Of a DNA stretch of 64,000 nucleotides, positions 1-10,224 are shown in pieces. The stretch spans positions 507,835 through 571,834 of the forward strand of contig NZ_JH165054.1 of NCBI RefSeq assembly GCF_000227295.1. The letters are read 5' to 3'. Position 1 is the first letter of the stretch; each line of letters starts with the position of its first letter. A program made the translations under genes and the position numbers. Origin of the DNA: Cutibacterium avidum ATCC 25577. Its GTDB lineage: Bacteria > Actinomycetota > Actinomycetes > Propionibacteriales > Propionibacteriaceae. Below the pieces are notes generated by a model that searched no databases, had not been told where the DNA came from, and saw only the letters and a program-made list of their open reading frames with translations.

Positions 1-106
1 GAGAGGTCCCGCCACCCTCGGGCGGCGCACGATGGCCTCCGTCTCCGTGGAGTCGGAGGCTCCGTACTGTGCTTGAAGGTGGGCACAGTCGCAAGACAAC
101 TTGAGC

Positions 107-136
107 AGTCTAACTCTCTTCGGCCGGGATAGCGAA
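107..136 (-). promoter_or_regulatory. Putative promoter of the next ribosomal (spc-type) operon
   Basis: On the minus strand a -10 TAGACT (107-112) lies 18 nt from a weak -35 TTCGCT (131-136). Transcription would run off the left edge, where rplN and the spc operon would be expected. The sequence after the -10 (ACTGCTCAAGTTG) closely matches that at the S10 and rplJ promoters in this window. This is inferred from sequence only. Confidence 0.5.
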
Positions 137-354
137 TTGGCGGTGGTCTGGTGTAGTGGCGGCGTCTGAGTTCTTCCCAGCCGGATCACGGTCGGGCCCA
201 ACCCGTCACCCGGGAACCATCACAGGGGACGACTGTTGGAAAATGGCGCAGGTGGGGCGGCACAACTGACACAGCTGGCTCAGGGGCTCACGACGAGGCA
301 AACCACACCAGTCAAGTGGCCCGCACTCGTACCCCGACCACCACTCCTCCCCCT

Positions 355-443
355 CTCTCCCCCACGCGCGCGCAACAAGGCGCCATGCTGAATCTCGACA
401 AGCGCGGCCCGGATACTCTCCCCCACGCGCGCGCAACAAGGCG
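355..443. repeat. 28-bp exact direct repeat, two copies
   Basis: Two identical 28-bp copies lie at 355-382 and 416-443. Each runs from CTCTCCCCCACG to AACAAGGCG and includes an alternating CG tract; start-to-start distance is 61 bp. They sit in the gene-free stretch 1-502 between rpsQ and the left edge, next to the rpsQ terminator hairpin. No gene is supported in 1-502. Confidence 0.85.
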
Positions 444-467
444 ACCCACCCTCTCGGATGGGTCGCC
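440..467 (-). terminator. Terminator-like hairpin after rpsQ
   Basis: A perfect 9-bp stem (GGCGACCCA 440-448 with TGGGTCGCC 459-467) has a 10-nt loop. Read on the minus strand it follows the rpsQ stop and is followed by TTGTTG. It probably ends the S10 operon transcript. Confidence 0.6.
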
Positions 468-502
468 TTGCAGCAAAACCTGGTGATCAGCTCACCAGTG
501 GG

Positions 503-775
503 TCACTTGGCCTTCTCGACGATCTCGAGCAGACGCCAGCGCTTGGTGGCGGACAGCGGACGGGTCTCCATGATCCGCACGCGGTCTCCCATGCCGGCTT
601 CGTTCTTCTCGTCGTGAGCCTTGAGGCGCACAGACTTGGTCATGACCTTGCCGTACAGCGGGTGCTTGACACGGTCCTCGACCAGGACGGTGATCGTCTT
701 GTCCATCTTGTCGGACACGACCAGTCCCTCACGGACCTTGCGGCGGGTCGTCCGCTCAGCGGTGTTCTCGCTCAT
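503..775 (-). CDS. rpsQ: 30S ribosomal protein S17
   Basis: Primary 16S rRNA-binding protein of the small subunit, 90 residues, a normal length for an OB-fold S17. The sequence shows the S17 core, including [19 protein letters not shown] near residue 17 and the KHPLYGKV segment. It is the last gene of the S10 operon here: rpmC lies 2 bp upstream and a hairpin lies downstream. In many bacteria rplN follows directly, but here the next ~500 bp are non-coding, so the S10 and spc operons look separated. Regulation is presumably that of the operon. Confidence 0.97.
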   Translation of the reverse strand: MSENTAERTTRRKVREGLVVSDKMDKTITVLVEDRVKHPLYGKVMTKSVRLKAHDEKNEAGMGDRVRIMETRPLSATKRWRLLEIVEKAK

Positions 776-777
776 GC

Positions 778-1026
778 TCAGGCCTCCTTATCGTTCTCGG
801 GATTGGCAGCGTCGGGATCATCGACGATGTTGAGGTTGCGCTCCTGGAGCACGGTGTAGACGCGAGCGATGTCCTTGCGGACCTCACGCAGGCGAGCCGT
901 GTTCTCGAGCTGGCCGGTCGCCGACTGGAAACGCAGCCCGAACAGCTCCTCCTTGAGTTCGCGAACCTTGTTGCGCAACTCTTCACCGGAAAGCTGGCGC
1001 AGCTCAGCAGCAGAAAGCTTGGGCAT
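778..1026 (-). CDS. rpmC: 50S ribosomal protein L29
   Basis: Large-subunit protein at the peptide exit tunnel, 82 residues. It begins [17 protein letters not shown] and keeps the L29 helical hairpin with [19 protein letters not shown]. The C-terminus carries a short acidic tail (about residues 66-82). Its start overlaps the rplP stop by 1 bp (coordinate 1026), typical of translational coupling in this operon. Confidence 0.97.
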   Translation of the reverse strand: MPKLSAAELRQLSGEELRNKVRELKEELFGLRFQSATGQLENTARLREVRKDIARVYTVLQERNLNIVDDPDAANPENDKEA

Positions 1027-1445
1027 CAGTTGTCACCGCCTTCACGGGAGATGAAACGAGCCTTCATCGGCAGCTTGTGGATGGCCAGACGCATGGCCTC
1101 GCGGGCCACGTCCTCCGGCACACCCGACAGCTCGAAGAGAACTCGTCCGGGCTTGATGTTGGCGATCCACCACTCAGGCGTGCCCTTACCGGAACCCATA
1201 CGGGACTCGGCGGGGTGTTTGGTCATCGGGCGGTCCGGGTAGACATTGATCCACACCTTTCCACCACGCTTGATGTAGCGGGTCATGGCGATACGAGCGG
1301 CCTCGATCTGACGGTTGGTCAGGTACCCACCCTCGGTGGCCTGGATGCCGTAGTCACCAAAGGCCAGCTGGGTGCCGCCCTTGGCAGCGCCAGTCCGCTT
1401 GGGATGGTGCTGCTTGCGGTACTTCACTCGACGAGGAATCAACAT
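1026..1445 (-). CDS. rplP: 50S ribosomal protein L16
   Basis: Large-subunit protein near the peptidyl-transferase centre and A-site tRNA. The ATG at 1443-1445 gives 139 residues starting [19 protein letters not shown], the canonical L16 N-terminus. The frame stays open far upstream over rpsC, but L16 proteins start at this MLIPRR. It lies 1 bp after rpsC and overlaps rpmC by 1 bp. Confidence 0.97.
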
Positions 1446-1446
1446 G

Positions 1447-2259
1447 TCAGGCTCCTGCGTTCTCGGTCTGCGGGGCCGGGGTCTCGGCGGACTGCTGCTT
1501 GGCGGCCTCGGCGCGACGACGTCCACCGCGACGGTCGGGACGATCGCCCCGGCCACGGCGGTTGCCACCGCGTCCACCGCGACCGCCCTGGGCGGCCTGG
1601 CGAGCAGCCTTCTGGGCAGCGCGCTCGGCACGGGTGCCGGTGACGTCGCCCTTGTAGATCCACACCTTGACACCGATGCGGCCGAAGGTGGTGCGGGCCT
1701 CGAAGAAGCCATAGTCGATGTCAGCGCGCAGGGTGTGCAGCGGCACACGGCCTTCGCGGTAACCCTCGGAACGGCTCATCTCGGCACCGCCCAGACGACC
1801 GGAGCACTTGATACGGATACCAAGCGCGCCTGCGTTCATGGCGGACTGCTGAGCCTTGCGCATGGCGCGACGGAAGGCGACACGAGCCGCGAGCTGCTCG
1901 GCGATTCCCTGGGCGACCAGCTGGGCATCGGTCTCGGGGTTCTTGACCTCGAGGATGTTCAGCTGAATCTGCTTGCCGGTGAGCTTCTCCAGCTCACCGC
2001 GCACGCGCTCGGCCTCGGCGCCATTGCGCCCGATGACGATGCCCGGGCGGGCGGCGTAGAGGAAGATGGTCACGCGCTCGGAGCGACGCTCGATCTCGAT
2101 GGACGAAATACCGGCGCGCTCCAGGTTCTTGTGGAGCCACTCCCGGATCTTGACGTCCTCACCCACGAGCTCGGCGTACTGCTTCTCGGCGTACCAGCGG
2201 GTCTTGTGATCGGTCGTCACACCGAGACGGAAACCATGGGGGTTGATTTTCTGGCCCAT
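1447..2259 (-). CDS. rpsC: 30S ribosomal protein S3
   Basis: Small-subunit protein at the mRNA entry channel, with a KH domain. The start at 2257-2259 gives 270 residues beginning [14 protein letters not shown], the standard S3 start; the longer upstream frame overlaps rplV and is rejected. KH-domain residues include [16 protein letters not shown] near residue 77. The C-terminal ~55 residues are a basic tail rich in Arg and Gly ([20 protein letters not shown]), longer than in E. coli S3 (233 residues). Such tails are common in actinobacteria. Confidence 0.97.
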   Translation of the reverse strand: MGQKINPHGFRLGVTTDHKTRWYAEKQYAELVGEDVKIREWLHKNLERAGISSIEIERRSERVTIFLYAARPGIVIGRNGAEAERVRGELEKLTGKQIQLNILEVKNPETDAQLVAQGIAEQLAARVAFRRAMRKAQQSAMNAGALGIRIKCSGRLGGAEMSRSEGYREGRVPLHTLRADIDYGFFEARTTFGRIGVKVWIYKGDVTGTRAERAAQKAARQAAQGGRGGRGGNRRGRGDRPDRRGGRRRAEAAKQQSAETPAPQTENAGA

Positions 2260-2260
2260 G

Positions 2261-2722
2261 TCAGGCTCCCTTCTCGGTCTCGGACTTGGCTGCAGCCGCC
2301 GGGCGACCCTTCTTGGCCTTCTTGGGGGCCGGACGGGCGTCCTTGGGCTCGACAACCACGGTGATGTGGGCGGAGCGCTTCAGGATTCGGCTGGCGGATC
2401 CCTTGGCGCGGGGACGGATGCGGCGCATGGTGACGCCCTCGTCGACGAAGGCCTGCGAGATGTACAGGTCTTCGGCGCGCAGACCCTCGGTCTGCTCGGC
2501 GTTGGCCATGGCCGAGGCGACGACCTTGCGAACCGGCTCAGCCGCGGCCTGCGGCTGGAACTTCAGCATGGCCACCGCGTCAGCGGCGTCCATCCCGCGA
2601 ACCAGGTCGACGACGCGACGACACTTGCTGGCGCTCATCCGGACGTGACGCGCGATGGCGTACGAGCCGGGGCGATCGCCGAGCAGGGCGGCGCGACGGC
2701 TGGGCCTCTCAGTGTTGCTCAT
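2261..2722 (-). CDS. rplV: 50S ribosomal protein L22
   Basis: Lines the peptide exit tunnel; 153 residues with the L22 core ([20 protein letters not shown] near residue 24, and the beta-hairpin [25 protein letters not shown]). The macrolide-relevant hairpin looks intact. A Lys/Ala-rich C-terminal tail (about residues 130-153) extends beyond the E. coli protein. The gene ends 1 bp before the rpsC start. Confidence 0.97.
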   Translation of the reverse strand: MSNTERPSRRAALLGDRPGSYAIARHVRMSASKCRRVVDLVRGMDAADAVAMLKFQPQAAAEPVRKVVASAMANAEQTEGLRAEDLYISQAFVDEGVTMRRIRPRAKGSASRILKRSAHITVVVEPKDARPAPKKAKKGRPAAAAKSETEKGA

Positions 2723-2739
2723 GAATCAGATCCCTCTCG

Positions 2740-3021
2740 TCAGCGCCTGCGCGCCTTCTTGTCGTCCTTCACGTGACCCTTGAAGGTTCTGGTCGGGGCG
2801 AACTCTCCGAACTTGTGCCCGACCATCGACTCGGTCACGAAAACCGGGACGTGCTTGCGACCGTCGTGCACGCCGATGGTGTGCCCGATCATGTCGGGGG
2901 TAACCATCGATCGACGCGACCAGGTCTTGATGACGTTGTGCGTGCCCGCCTCGTTCTGGGCAGTGACCTTCTTGGCCAGATGCTCGTCGACGAAGGGGCC
3001 CTTCTTCAGACTGCGTGGCAT
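2740..3021 (-). CDS. rpsS: 30S ribosomal protein S19
   Basis: Small-subunit head protein contacting S13; 93 residues, the normal length. It starts [19 protein letters not shown] and has the conserved [28 protein letters not shown] block. It lies in the S10 operon, 15 bp after rplB and 17 bp before rplV. Confidence 0.97.
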   Translation of the reverse strand: MPRSLKKGPFVDEHLAKKVTAQNEAGTHNVIKTWSRRSMVTPDMIGHTIGVHDGRKHVPVFVTESMVGHKFGEFAPTRTFKGHVKDDKKARRR

Positions 3022-3036
3022 GTCTCAGACTCCCAA

Positions 3037-3873
3037 TCAGCGCTTCTTGCCGGACTTGCGGCGACGCACGATGAGACGGCTGCTCGCCTTGTTCTTGTTA
3101 CGGGTACGACCCTCGGGCTTGCCCCAGGGGCTCACCGGGTGACGACCACCAGAGGTACGACCCTCGCCACCACCATGCGGGTGGTCGATCGGGTTCATGA
3201 CCACACCACGGACGGTCGGGCGGATGCCCTTCCAGCGGTTACGGCCGGCCTTGCCCCAGTTGATGTTGGTCTGCTCGGCGTTGCCGACCTCGCCGATGGT
3301 GGCGCGGCAACGGATGTCCACCATGCGCATCTCACCAGAGGGGAGGCGCAGGGTGGCGTACTTGCCTTCGCGGGCGACCAGCTGCACCGACGCGCCGGCG
3401 GAGCGACCCATCTTGGCGCTACCACCCGGACGCAGCTCCACGGCGTGAACCGTGGTACCGACCGGGATGTTGCGCAGCGGCAGGTTGTTGCCCGGCTTGA
3501 TGTCGGCCTCGGGGCCGGACACCACGACGGTTCCCTGGCTGACGCCATCGGGGGCGATGATGTAACGCTTCTCACCGTCGGCGTAATGGAGCAGGGCAAT
3601 GCGAGCAGTGCGGTTCGGGTCGTACTCGATGTGAGCGACCTTGGCCGGCACGCCGTCCTTGTCGTAACGCTTGAAGTCGATGATGCGGTAGGCCTGCTTG
3701 TGTCCACCGCCGATGTGGCGGGTGGTGATGCGGCCAGTGTTGTTGCGTCCACCGGTCTTGGGCTTGGCAACGAGCAGGGACTTCTCAGGGGTCGAGCGGG
3801 TGAGCTCGACGAAGTCCGACACGCTCGAGCCGCGACGGCCCGGAGTGGTGGGCTTGTGCTTGCGGATACCCAT
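3037..3873 (-). CDS. rplB: 50S ribosomal protein L2
   Basis: Essential 23S-binding protein of the peptidyl-transferase region, 278 residues, the usual length. It starts [18 protein letters not shown] and has the conserved C-terminal [20 protein letters not shown] block containing the catalytically important histidine. It follows rplW by 26 bp. Confidence 0.98.
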   Translation of the reverse strand: MGIRKHKPTTPGRRGSSVSDFVELTRSTPEKSLLVAKPKTGGRNNTGRITTRHIGGGHKQAYRIIDFKRYDKDGVPAKVAHIEYDPNRTARIALLHYADGEKRYIIAPDGVSQGTVVVSGPEADIKPGNNLPLRNIPVGTTVHAVELRPGGSAKMGRSAGASVQLVAREGKYATLRLPSGEMRMVDIRCRATIGEVGNAEQTNINWGKAGRNRWKGIRPTVRGVVMNPIDHPHGGGEGRTSGGRHPVSPWGKPEGRTRNKNKASSRLIVRRRKSGKKR

Positions 3874-3899
3874 TGGTACTTCGTTCCTTCTCTCGCGGC

Positions 3900-4208
3900 T
3901 CAGGCGACCGGGCCGGTGAAGATGTCGATGCGATCACCCTCGGCGACGGTCACGATGGCGCGCTTGGTGTCGGGACGCTTGCCCATGCCGAAGCGGGTAC
4001 GGCGTGCCTTGCCCTTGCGGTTCATCGTGTTAACCGAGGTGACCTTCACACCGAAGATCTGCTCGATCGCGATCTTGATCTCGGTCTTGTTGGCAGTCGG
4101 CTTGACCAGGAACGTGTAGGTGTTCTGGTCGAGCAGGCTGTAACTCTTCTCGGAGACGACCGGGGCGAGGATGATGTCCCGGGGATCTCGGATCTTCAGC
4201 TCGCTCAC
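3900..4208 (-). CDS. rplW: 50S ribosomal protein L23
   Basis: Exit-tunnel-rim protein, docking site for trigger factor and SRP; 102 residues. Family features are [18 protein letters not shown] near the N-terminus and [20 protein letters not shown] in the middle. Its start overlaps the rplD stop by 4 bp, so the two are probably translationally coupled. Confidence 0.97.
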   Translation of the reverse strand: MSELKIRDPRDIILAPVVSEKSYSLLDQNTYTFLVKPTANKTEIKIAIEQIFGVKVTSVNTMNRKGKARRTRFGMGKRPDTKRAIVTVAEGDRIDIFTGPVA

Positions 4209-5110
4209 TTGGCGTCCTCCTTGTCGGAGTCAGACTTGACGGCGTTGACGAAGCCAGCGGCCTCAGCAGCCTCGGCGGAACGGAACCACACCTCAGCGAT
4301 GGTGCGTCCGTACCAGGGCGACGTCGGGGCGTGGAACTTCTTGGAGTCCTCATTGCCCTTGATGTCGAATCCGGCCGGCGGGTTGTCTCCGCGGAAGGAG
4401 TCCTCACCGTAGGGATGCTGGTCCGCAACATTGGTCTCCGGGACCTCTGGCTCAGCGGCCAGGGCCTGGGTGCTGGCGCTGCGAGCACCGACGAAGGCGT
4501 CAAGTCCGGCCTGGCTGAACACGATGGTCCGCGCGTTGACGACGTCGTAGGTGTTGAGCTGATCGGCGGCCAGGACGTGGACCCCGTTGAGGTTGCGCAC
4601 GGACAGCCAGGCGACCTCCTCGCTGCGATCCAAGACGACGAGCACCTTGCGGAGCTCGGCGAGACCGGAGAGGACGGCCTTGGCCTGCTTGGTCGAGGGC
4701 TTGTCACCGTCAACCAGGGAGGTCACGACGAAGATGCGATTGTCGCGAGCCATGTCGGACAGAGCGCCACGCAGAGCAGCAGCCACCATCTTCTTGGGGG
4801 TGCGCTGAGCGTAGGAGCGCGGCTGCGGACCGTGAACGGTGCCGCCACCGACCCACTGTGGTGCACGGGTCGAACCCTGACGGGCACGACCGGTGCCCTT
4901 CTGGCGCCACGGCTTCTTGCCACCACCGGAGACCAGGCCACGAGTCTTCGTGGCGTGGGTGCCCTGACGAGCAGCCGCGAGCTGGGCGATGACGACCTGA
5001 TGGATCAGCGGAATGTTGGTGTTCGCGTCGAAGACGTCACCGGGAAGCTCAGCCGATCCGGCCTTCTTGCCCTTGACGTCAAGGACGTCGATGGTCTTGG
5101 TCTCATTCAT
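4205..5110 (-). CDS. rplD: 50S ribosomal protein L4 with an extra C-terminal domain
   Basis: Residues 1 to about 210 are a complete L4 ([20 protein letters not shown] loop, [27 protein letters not shown] core). In many bacteria L4 also acts as an autogenous repressor of the S10 operon. The protein is 301 residues, about 90 longer than a usual L4. The extra part (about 215-290) includes [19 protein letters not shown], then [19 protein letters not shown]. That pattern resembles the small 'sunset'-type domains (IKGN...K.YH.P.S..Y..T..E.WF.SE.EA..AGF) found alone or as appendages in actinobacteria. The frame is uninterrupted and overlaps rplC and rplW by 4 bp at either end. Confidence 0.95.
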   Translation of the reverse strand: MNETKTIDVLDVKGKKAGSAELPGDVFDANTNIPLIHQVVIAQLAAARQGTHATKTRGLVSGGGKKPWRQKGTGRARQGSTRAPQWVGGGTVHGPQPRSYAQRTPKKMVAAALRGALSDMARDNRIFVVTSLVDGDKPSTKQAKAVLSGLAELRKVLVVLDRSEEVAWLSVRNLNGVHVLAADQLNTYDVVNARTIVFSQAGLDAFVGARSASTQALAAEPEVPETNVADQHPYGEDSFRGDNPPAGFDIKGNEDSKKFHAPTSPWYGRTIAEVWFRSAEAAEAAGFVNAVKSDSDKEDAK

Positions 5111-5778
5111 GCGGCATCCCCATTCTTGGCGGCCTTCTTGGCGGCGCTGCGGACGACGAGCAGGGACCCCTTCGGGCCGGGAACGGCGCCACGGACCAGC
5201 ATGATCCCACGCTCGGCGTCGACGGAGTGAACCTGCAGGTTCTGGACAGTCACACGCTCGGCACCCATGCGGCCAGCCATGCGGAGGCCCTTGATGACCT
5301 TGCCTGGCGTCGAGCAGCCGCCGATGGAGCCCGGCGAGCGGTGCTTGCGGTGCACACCGTGGGTGGCACGCAGGCCGCCGAAGCCGTGACGCTTCATGAC
5401 GCCAGCGGTGCCCTTGCCCTTGCTGGTGCCGGTGACGTCGACGAAATCGGACTCGGAGAACACGTCAGCGGTGATCTCCTGGCCCAGGGTGTACTCAGAG
5501 GCATCGGCGGTACGCAACTCGACGAGGTGACGTCGAGGGGTCACGCCGGCCTTCTCGAAGTGGCCGGCCTCCGGCTTGGTGACCTTCTTGGCCTTGACGG
5601 CTCCGATGCCAAGCTGGACGGCGGAGTAGCCATCGGTCTCGGGGGTGCGCACCTGGGTGACGACACACGGCCCGGCCTGGATGACGGTCACAGGAACGAG
5701 CTTGTTGTGCTCGTCCCACAGCTGGGTCATGCCGAGCTTGGTGCCCAGCACGCCCTTGACAGTGCGTTCATTGGTCAT
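5107..5778 (-). CDS. rplC: 50S ribosomal protein L3
   Basis: One of the two assembly-initiator proteins of the 50S subunit. The start at 5776-5778 gives 223 residues beginning [22 protein letters not shown] longer in-frame start 15 bp upstream would overlap rpsJ and lacks a better ribosome-binding site; GAGG sits upstream of the chosen ATG. The conserved [14 protein letters not shown] and HRSPGSIG segments are present. It overlaps rplD by 4 bp. Confidence 0.97.
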   Translation of the reverse strand: MTNERTVKGVLGTKLGMTQLWDEHNKLVPVTVIQAGPCVVTQVRTPETDGYSAVQLGIGAVKAKKVTKPEAGHFEKAGVTPRRHLVELRTADASEYTLGQEITADVFSESDFVDVTGTSKGKGTAGVMKRHGFGGLRATHGVHRKHRSPGSIGGCSTPGKVIKGLRMAGRMGAERVTVQNLQVHSVDAERGIMLVRGAVPGPKGSLLVVRSAAKKAAKNGDAA

Positions 5779-5789
5779 GGTGCTCAACC

Positions 5790-6101
5790 TCACGGAAGCT
5801 TGATCTCGATGTCGACACCGGCCGGCAGATCGAGACGCATAAGCGAATCGACCGTCTTCGGGGTCGGCTCGAGAATGTCGATGAGCCGCTTGTGGGTGCG
5901 CATCTCAAAGTGCTCGCGGCTGTCCTTGTACTTGTGGGGCGAACGGATCACACAGAAAACGTTCTTCTCGGTCGGCAGCGGCACCGGGCCGGCGACCTTG
6001 GCACCCGTGCGGGTCACCGTGTCGACGATCTTGCGCGCCGACGAGTCGATGACCTCGTGGTCGTAGGCCCGCAGCCTGATGCGGATCTTTTGTCCCGCCA
6101 C
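5790..6101 (-). CDS. rpsJ: 30S ribosomal protein S10
   Basis: First gene of the S10 operon. The product acts in 30S assembly and, as NusE, in antitermination with NusB. It starts at GTG (6099-6101) with AAGGA upstream and gives 103 residues: [21 protein letters not shown], then [16 protein letters not shown] ~400-nt leader separates it from the promoter near 6502-6530. Confidence 0.98.
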
Positions 6102-6501
6102 AGTTGTTCCTTCTACTCGTCTCTGCCGCGTCCAAGATTCCCTGACATGGGAGTCCGGTACGCCCAGAGGGTTCCGGCGTGAGGAGCGAACTCCTCATTG
6201 GTCCCAACCTGACGGTTTCCAACTGGTGTGAAAACCGGGAGGTCACATCACCCCTCCCCGACCCACGCGCTCGGGCGTGTCGCGCATCACAAGCCGCAGG
6301 ACGCCCACCGCTCACCAGTCATCAAGGACCCCGTGAACACTGTGGATTTGTCTGCCGGCTTCCGATGCTGACCCGCTCCCGTGGGCCCGGCAGCGGACTC
6401 ACCTTGGTGGTGACACCTCTGCCGTCGGGCTTCAGTGGCCGGGCTCGACCTCAAGGGTCAGGAGCGTGACGCACTGCAGCCCCGTTCGGAGCAACTTGTA
6501 C
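6102..6501 (-). promoter_or_regulatory. Untranslated leader of the S10 operon
   Basis: About 400 bp with no supported gene lie between the inferred promoter and the rpsJ start. The length matches the long leaders in which L4-type autogenous control of S10 operons can act. No confident hairpin or T-run can be assigned by eye, so leader-based control is only an inference. Confidence 0.4.
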
Positions 6502-6530
6502 AGTCTGTCACCGATGAACCAGCAAGGCAA
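6502..6530 (-). promoter_or_regulatory. Putative S10 operon promoter
   Basis: On the minus strand TTGCCT (6525-6530) and CAGACT (6502-6507) are separated by 17 nt. The sequence running on from the -10, ACTGTACAAGTTGC, is identical over 14 nt to that at the rplJ promoter (34248-34261). Confidence 0.6.
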
Positions 6531-6562
6531 ATTGGAATGACGACCCTCTCCGGACCCCGGGA

Positions 6563-6579
6563 ATTGAATGGTGTTCAAT
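6563..6579. promoter_or_regulatory. Palindromic operator upstream of the biotin gene
   Basis: A perfect inverted repeat with 6-bp arms (ATTGAATGGTGTTCAAT, spacer TGGTG) ends 31 bp before the bioWF start. On the other strand it reads TGAACACCATTCA. That resembles the actinobacterial BioQ box (TGAAC-N3-GTTAC), so biotin-responsive repression is a reasonable inference. Confidence 0.5.
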
Positions 6580-6610
6580 ATTGAGCGGTCGCCAACGCCG
6601 AGGAGTCATC

Positions 6611-8584
6611 ATGTCAGATCCATCGCAAACACCTACTGCCACGCCTTGGTGGAGTGTGCGGATGCGCGCGACCGGAGTCCTCGACGGGGAGCCGTACCAC
6701 GTCAGCGGAGCCGAGTCGCTGGTGTCTCCGGACATGATCGGGCAGACGTTGACGGGGCTCACCCATCGCGCGCTCTCCCCTGGTCACACCGTCGAGGCTC
6801 GGCAGGTGCGACTCAGCCTGGATCAGCTCGACGTCGATCCCGCTGTCATCCCTATCCTGCCCGCAGACATCAACGAATGTATCGACATCGACTCCGCACA
6901 TCACCACTTCCTTGACGTCTTGTCCCGATTCGTGCCCAACCCGGAGCAGGTCATGCGCATTCTCACCGCCGGACCAACGATGCGTGGGGCCGCCATGGTC
7001 GAGGTGGGCAGCGGACGACGGTTGGAAACCGATCCCTTACGTGGCGTTCGTGTGACTCGATTCGGGGATCTCACGGAATCTGCCCCGGGAACATCCTTGG
7101 CTCACAAGAGGCACCACCATGAAGCGGTCCTCCTCGCGAGCAAGGTTGCTGCTGCACCCGGAGTTCTCGCGGAACTCTGCATCTCCGACGATCCCCATTA
7201 CACCCGTGGCTATGTCTGCGCCGACGGGGTGTACACAACGGTGACGAACGTCAAGGCCGATGGTGACCCCAACGGGGGGCGCGTCATTCTTGTCGACACC
7301 TCGTACGCGGATCCCGCCATGATCACGGACTGGTTGGAGAATCACCCCGTTCTCATCGGACCTGCCACCCACTCTCCCAGTACTCACACCACCGCGTCCT
7401 GGCATGACCACATTCGATCCCGTCTCGACTCGTGGCGGGCTTCCGGACTCGAGCGCCATCCACGCACCTTCTCGTCGTCTCAGGTTCCTGACGCCGTTAC
7501 CACCGACGGTCCTGCCCTGCTGTTCTCGTCCTCTGATTACCTCGGCATGTCCACGGAGCCGGCCGTCCAGGAGGCCATGATCAACGTCGTCAGTGAGCTG
7601 GGATGCAGTTCTGGTGGCTCACGCCTCACGACAGGAACCTCGGTGGCACACCACCATGCTGAACATGAGATCGCCACCTGGTTGGGGTATCCCCAGGCAG
7701 TCCTCATGGCCAGCGGCTACCAGGCAAATGTCACGACCATGCAGCTGGTGGCAGGTCCTGACGTCACCGTCGTCTCCGATGCGGACAACCATGCCAGTCT
7801 CATCGACGGGTGTCGGTTGGCTCGGGCGCGCACGGTCGTCGTCCCTCATGCGGACCTCGATGCCATCGACCATGCCCTTGATCACGTCACCACCGAAAGA
7901 GCCATCGTGCTCACGGAGGGGGTCTACTCCATGGGAGGTGACGTCGCTCCCATTGCTGACCTCGTCCGGATCGCACGTCGTCACGGCGCTTTGACCATCG
8001 TTGACGACGCCCACGGGATAGGCACTGTCGGGCCCACCGGGCGTGGCGTCACCGAAGGTCTGCCCCAGGAACTGCGACCGGACGTCCTGCTGGGAACGGC
8101 CAGCAAGGCCCTGGGCGTCGAGGGCGGTTTCGTCTGCGTCTACGAGACCTTGGCAACGCTGATTCGAAACTGCGCACGAGGATACGTGTTCTCCAGCGCC
8201 CCCTCCCCCGCCGTCGTAGCTGCCGTGGCGGCATCCGTGCATCAGCTACGAACCGATGCCTCTCCCGTCCAGAGGCTCCAGACCACTGTGGCTCGCGCGC
8301 GCCGTGCACTCTTCGGGGCCGGGCTCATTCCCGCCCCTACAGCCAATGATCTCGGTCCGATCATCAGGGTTCCGGTGGGTCCCGAGGATCGTGCCGTCGC
8401 GGCGCAAGAGGAGTTGGCACGACGGGGCCTCATGGTCGTTGCGGTCCGTTACCCCGCCGTCGCGAAAGGCGACGCAATCCTACGTATCTGCCTGACGGCA
8501 CGTCACACAGACGAGCACATCAGGATTCTCGTCGCGTCCCTCAGCGAGGTCCTCGACAGCACTCTCAACGACGCACCACGGTGA
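6611..8584 (+). CDS. Fused 6-carboxyhexanoate-CoA ligase / 8-amino-7-oxononanoate synthase (BioW-BioF)
   Basis: Bifunctional biotin enzyme of 657 residues. About 1-250 resembles BioW, which activates pimelate to pimeloyl-CoA (WWSVRMRATG then YHVSGAESLV; MRGAAMVEVGSGRRLETDPLRGVRVTRF; KRHHHEAVLLASKV). About 270-650 is a PLP-dependent BioF, which condenses pimeloyl-CoA with alanine: NYLGMS-like SSSDYLGMSTEP, GCSSGGSRLTTGT, TIVDDAHGIGTVG, and the lysine in LLGTASKALGVEGG. ATG 6611 is chosen over an in-frame TTG 30 bp upstream because AGGAG (6601-6605) precedes it. Fusing the two enzymes would pass pimeloyl-CoA directly between consecutive steps. No other biotin gene lies in the window. The 3' end overlaps the convergent membrane-protein gene by 20 bp. 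Confidence 0.88.
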   Translation: MSDPSQTPTATPWWSVRMRATGVLDGEPYHVSGAESLVSPDMIGQTLTGLTHRALSPGHTVEARQVRLSLDQLDVDPAVIPILPADINECIDIDSAHHHFLDVLSRFVPNPEQVMRILTAGPTMRGAAMVEVGSGRRLETDPLRGVRVTRFGDLTESAPGTSLAHKRHHHEAVLLASKVAAAPGVLAELCISDDPHYTRGYVCADGVYTTVTNVKADGDPNGGRVILVDTSYADPAMITDWLENHPVLIGPATHSPSTHTTASWHDHIRSRLDSWRASGLERHPRTFSSSQVPDAVTTDGPALLFSSSDYLGMSTEPAVQEAMINVVSELGCSSGGSRLTTGTSVAHHHAEHEIATWLGYPQAVLMASGYQANVTTMQLVAGPDVTVVSDADNHASLIDGCRLARARTVVVPHADLDAIDHALDHVTTERAIVLTEGVYSMGGDVAPIADLVRIARRHGALTIVDDAHGIGTVGPTGRGVTEGLPQELRPDVLLGTASKALGVEGGFVCVYETLATLIRNCARGYVFSSAPSPAVVAAVAASVHQLRTDASPVQRLQTTVARARRALFGAGLIPAPTANDLGPIIRVPVGPEDRAVAAQEELARRGLMVVAVRYPAVAKGDAILRICLTARHTDEHIRILVASLSEVLDSTLNDAPR

Positions 8585-10224
8585 CGTTCTTCGGGAGGTC
8601 ATAATACTGATGCAGGCCATCGACGACGGATCCACGCTGTCCCGCGTAGTCGGGCAACCAGTCCGGGGCAGGTAACGCCTTCGGGACGACGACCGTGTCG
8701 CGCTCCCCGCGACGCGCCAGGTCTACCTGGGCATTTACCTGTCGCCAGACACTGCCGTTGATCGTCGCTCCCTGGAGCATCCCCCACGCTCCCTGCAGGC
8801 CGGTGCCCAGGCATGCCGCCGTAGCGATGGTAACCAGAACCATAGCGAGCTGCGACCCCGGTGTCGCAGCCGCGAGTCGTCCACCAGATTCCATGGATGA
8901 GGCACCGCCGTCAACCTGGTTCGTGCCTCTCTGCGCCAATCCGACAGCAGCCCATGTCCACACCAACGCACTCATGGTGAAGACCACCAGACTTAAAAAG
9001 GACGTTCGTCCCCCTGGGGACCCTTGAATCATCGGGAGCGCGTAATAACCAAACGCCGCGCCCGTCGAAACCCCCACCATGCAGCATCCCGGTATGCGAG
9101 CAACCATCACAGTGAGCACCACAAGGATCACCATCACGACGCTAAAGCACACTCCAACCAACAGCCCGGTGGCCGAAAGGTACAGTCGAATATCTCCAAC
9201 GAGCTTTCGTCGCGCGAGCACCGTAACAACTCGCAGGCTGGTCGCGGCCAGCCCGACAGATGCCACACAGAACAGTGCGAGGAGGATACCGATGGCGCGG
9301 CGATGGAATCCGCGTTTCATAACCACCAGGCACATGACGATGACTGACAGCATGATCGCAAAGAACACGACCGGGTAATTTGTGAGCGAATGGCTGACGG
9401 AGTGGACGACGAACGACACCCGTTTGGGAATCTCGCCAGTTATTTTCGGGTACGGGTACGGCCCCCCAAGTCGACGGCTACGTGCCCATAAACCGGGCAT
9501 TCCCATTCTCGCAGTATTTCCCGCGGCCACCATGACCAGCGCCACCGCCCACCGAGTAGTCCATTTCCCTGCGGGTGTGATGAGCGCCATCGCGACGATT
9601 GCCCCGACGATTCCCGGCGCATTCAATTCATGATGAATACTTGCCACATAGGACAGCGCCACCGCCACCCACAAAACCCAGCCGTGGTCAACGTTCGGCC
9701 CCCGCTGGGACCACAGCAGGAGGATGGATACGATCCCGAGCGCTAAGCCCCACATGTAGCCGATGTTCGCAGCTATGAACATGATCGTGTCCCCACCCAT
9801 GTTTGGCTCGATACCAATCAGGGTCATCGGCACGAGAAATGCACCTACGCCTGCCAACAAGTCAACACCGGGAGACACCACTCCCCGTAGATCCCGGATG
9901 AGGGCCCGCATCATGAGCCACAGTGCCAGCGACGTTGACAGGGATGAGAGCACGAGGGGAACACGAATCCATCCACCCATCGCCATGACGAGTTGCACCA
10001 TCATGTCCGAGAAACGGCCATTACGCCCACCCAGATCGTATACGGTGAGCCGTGCAAAATCCGCCCAGTCGATACGACCGCTGGGAGTGCCAGATCGGGT
10101 GGCGAAATACAGATCATCGATATCCCACACAGGTGTCCGCCACACCAACGCCCAATAACAGGTGACGAGCACCCAGAACCACACTATTGGACGTCGCAGG
10201 AGCCCAGGCCTCGTCTCATCGTGT

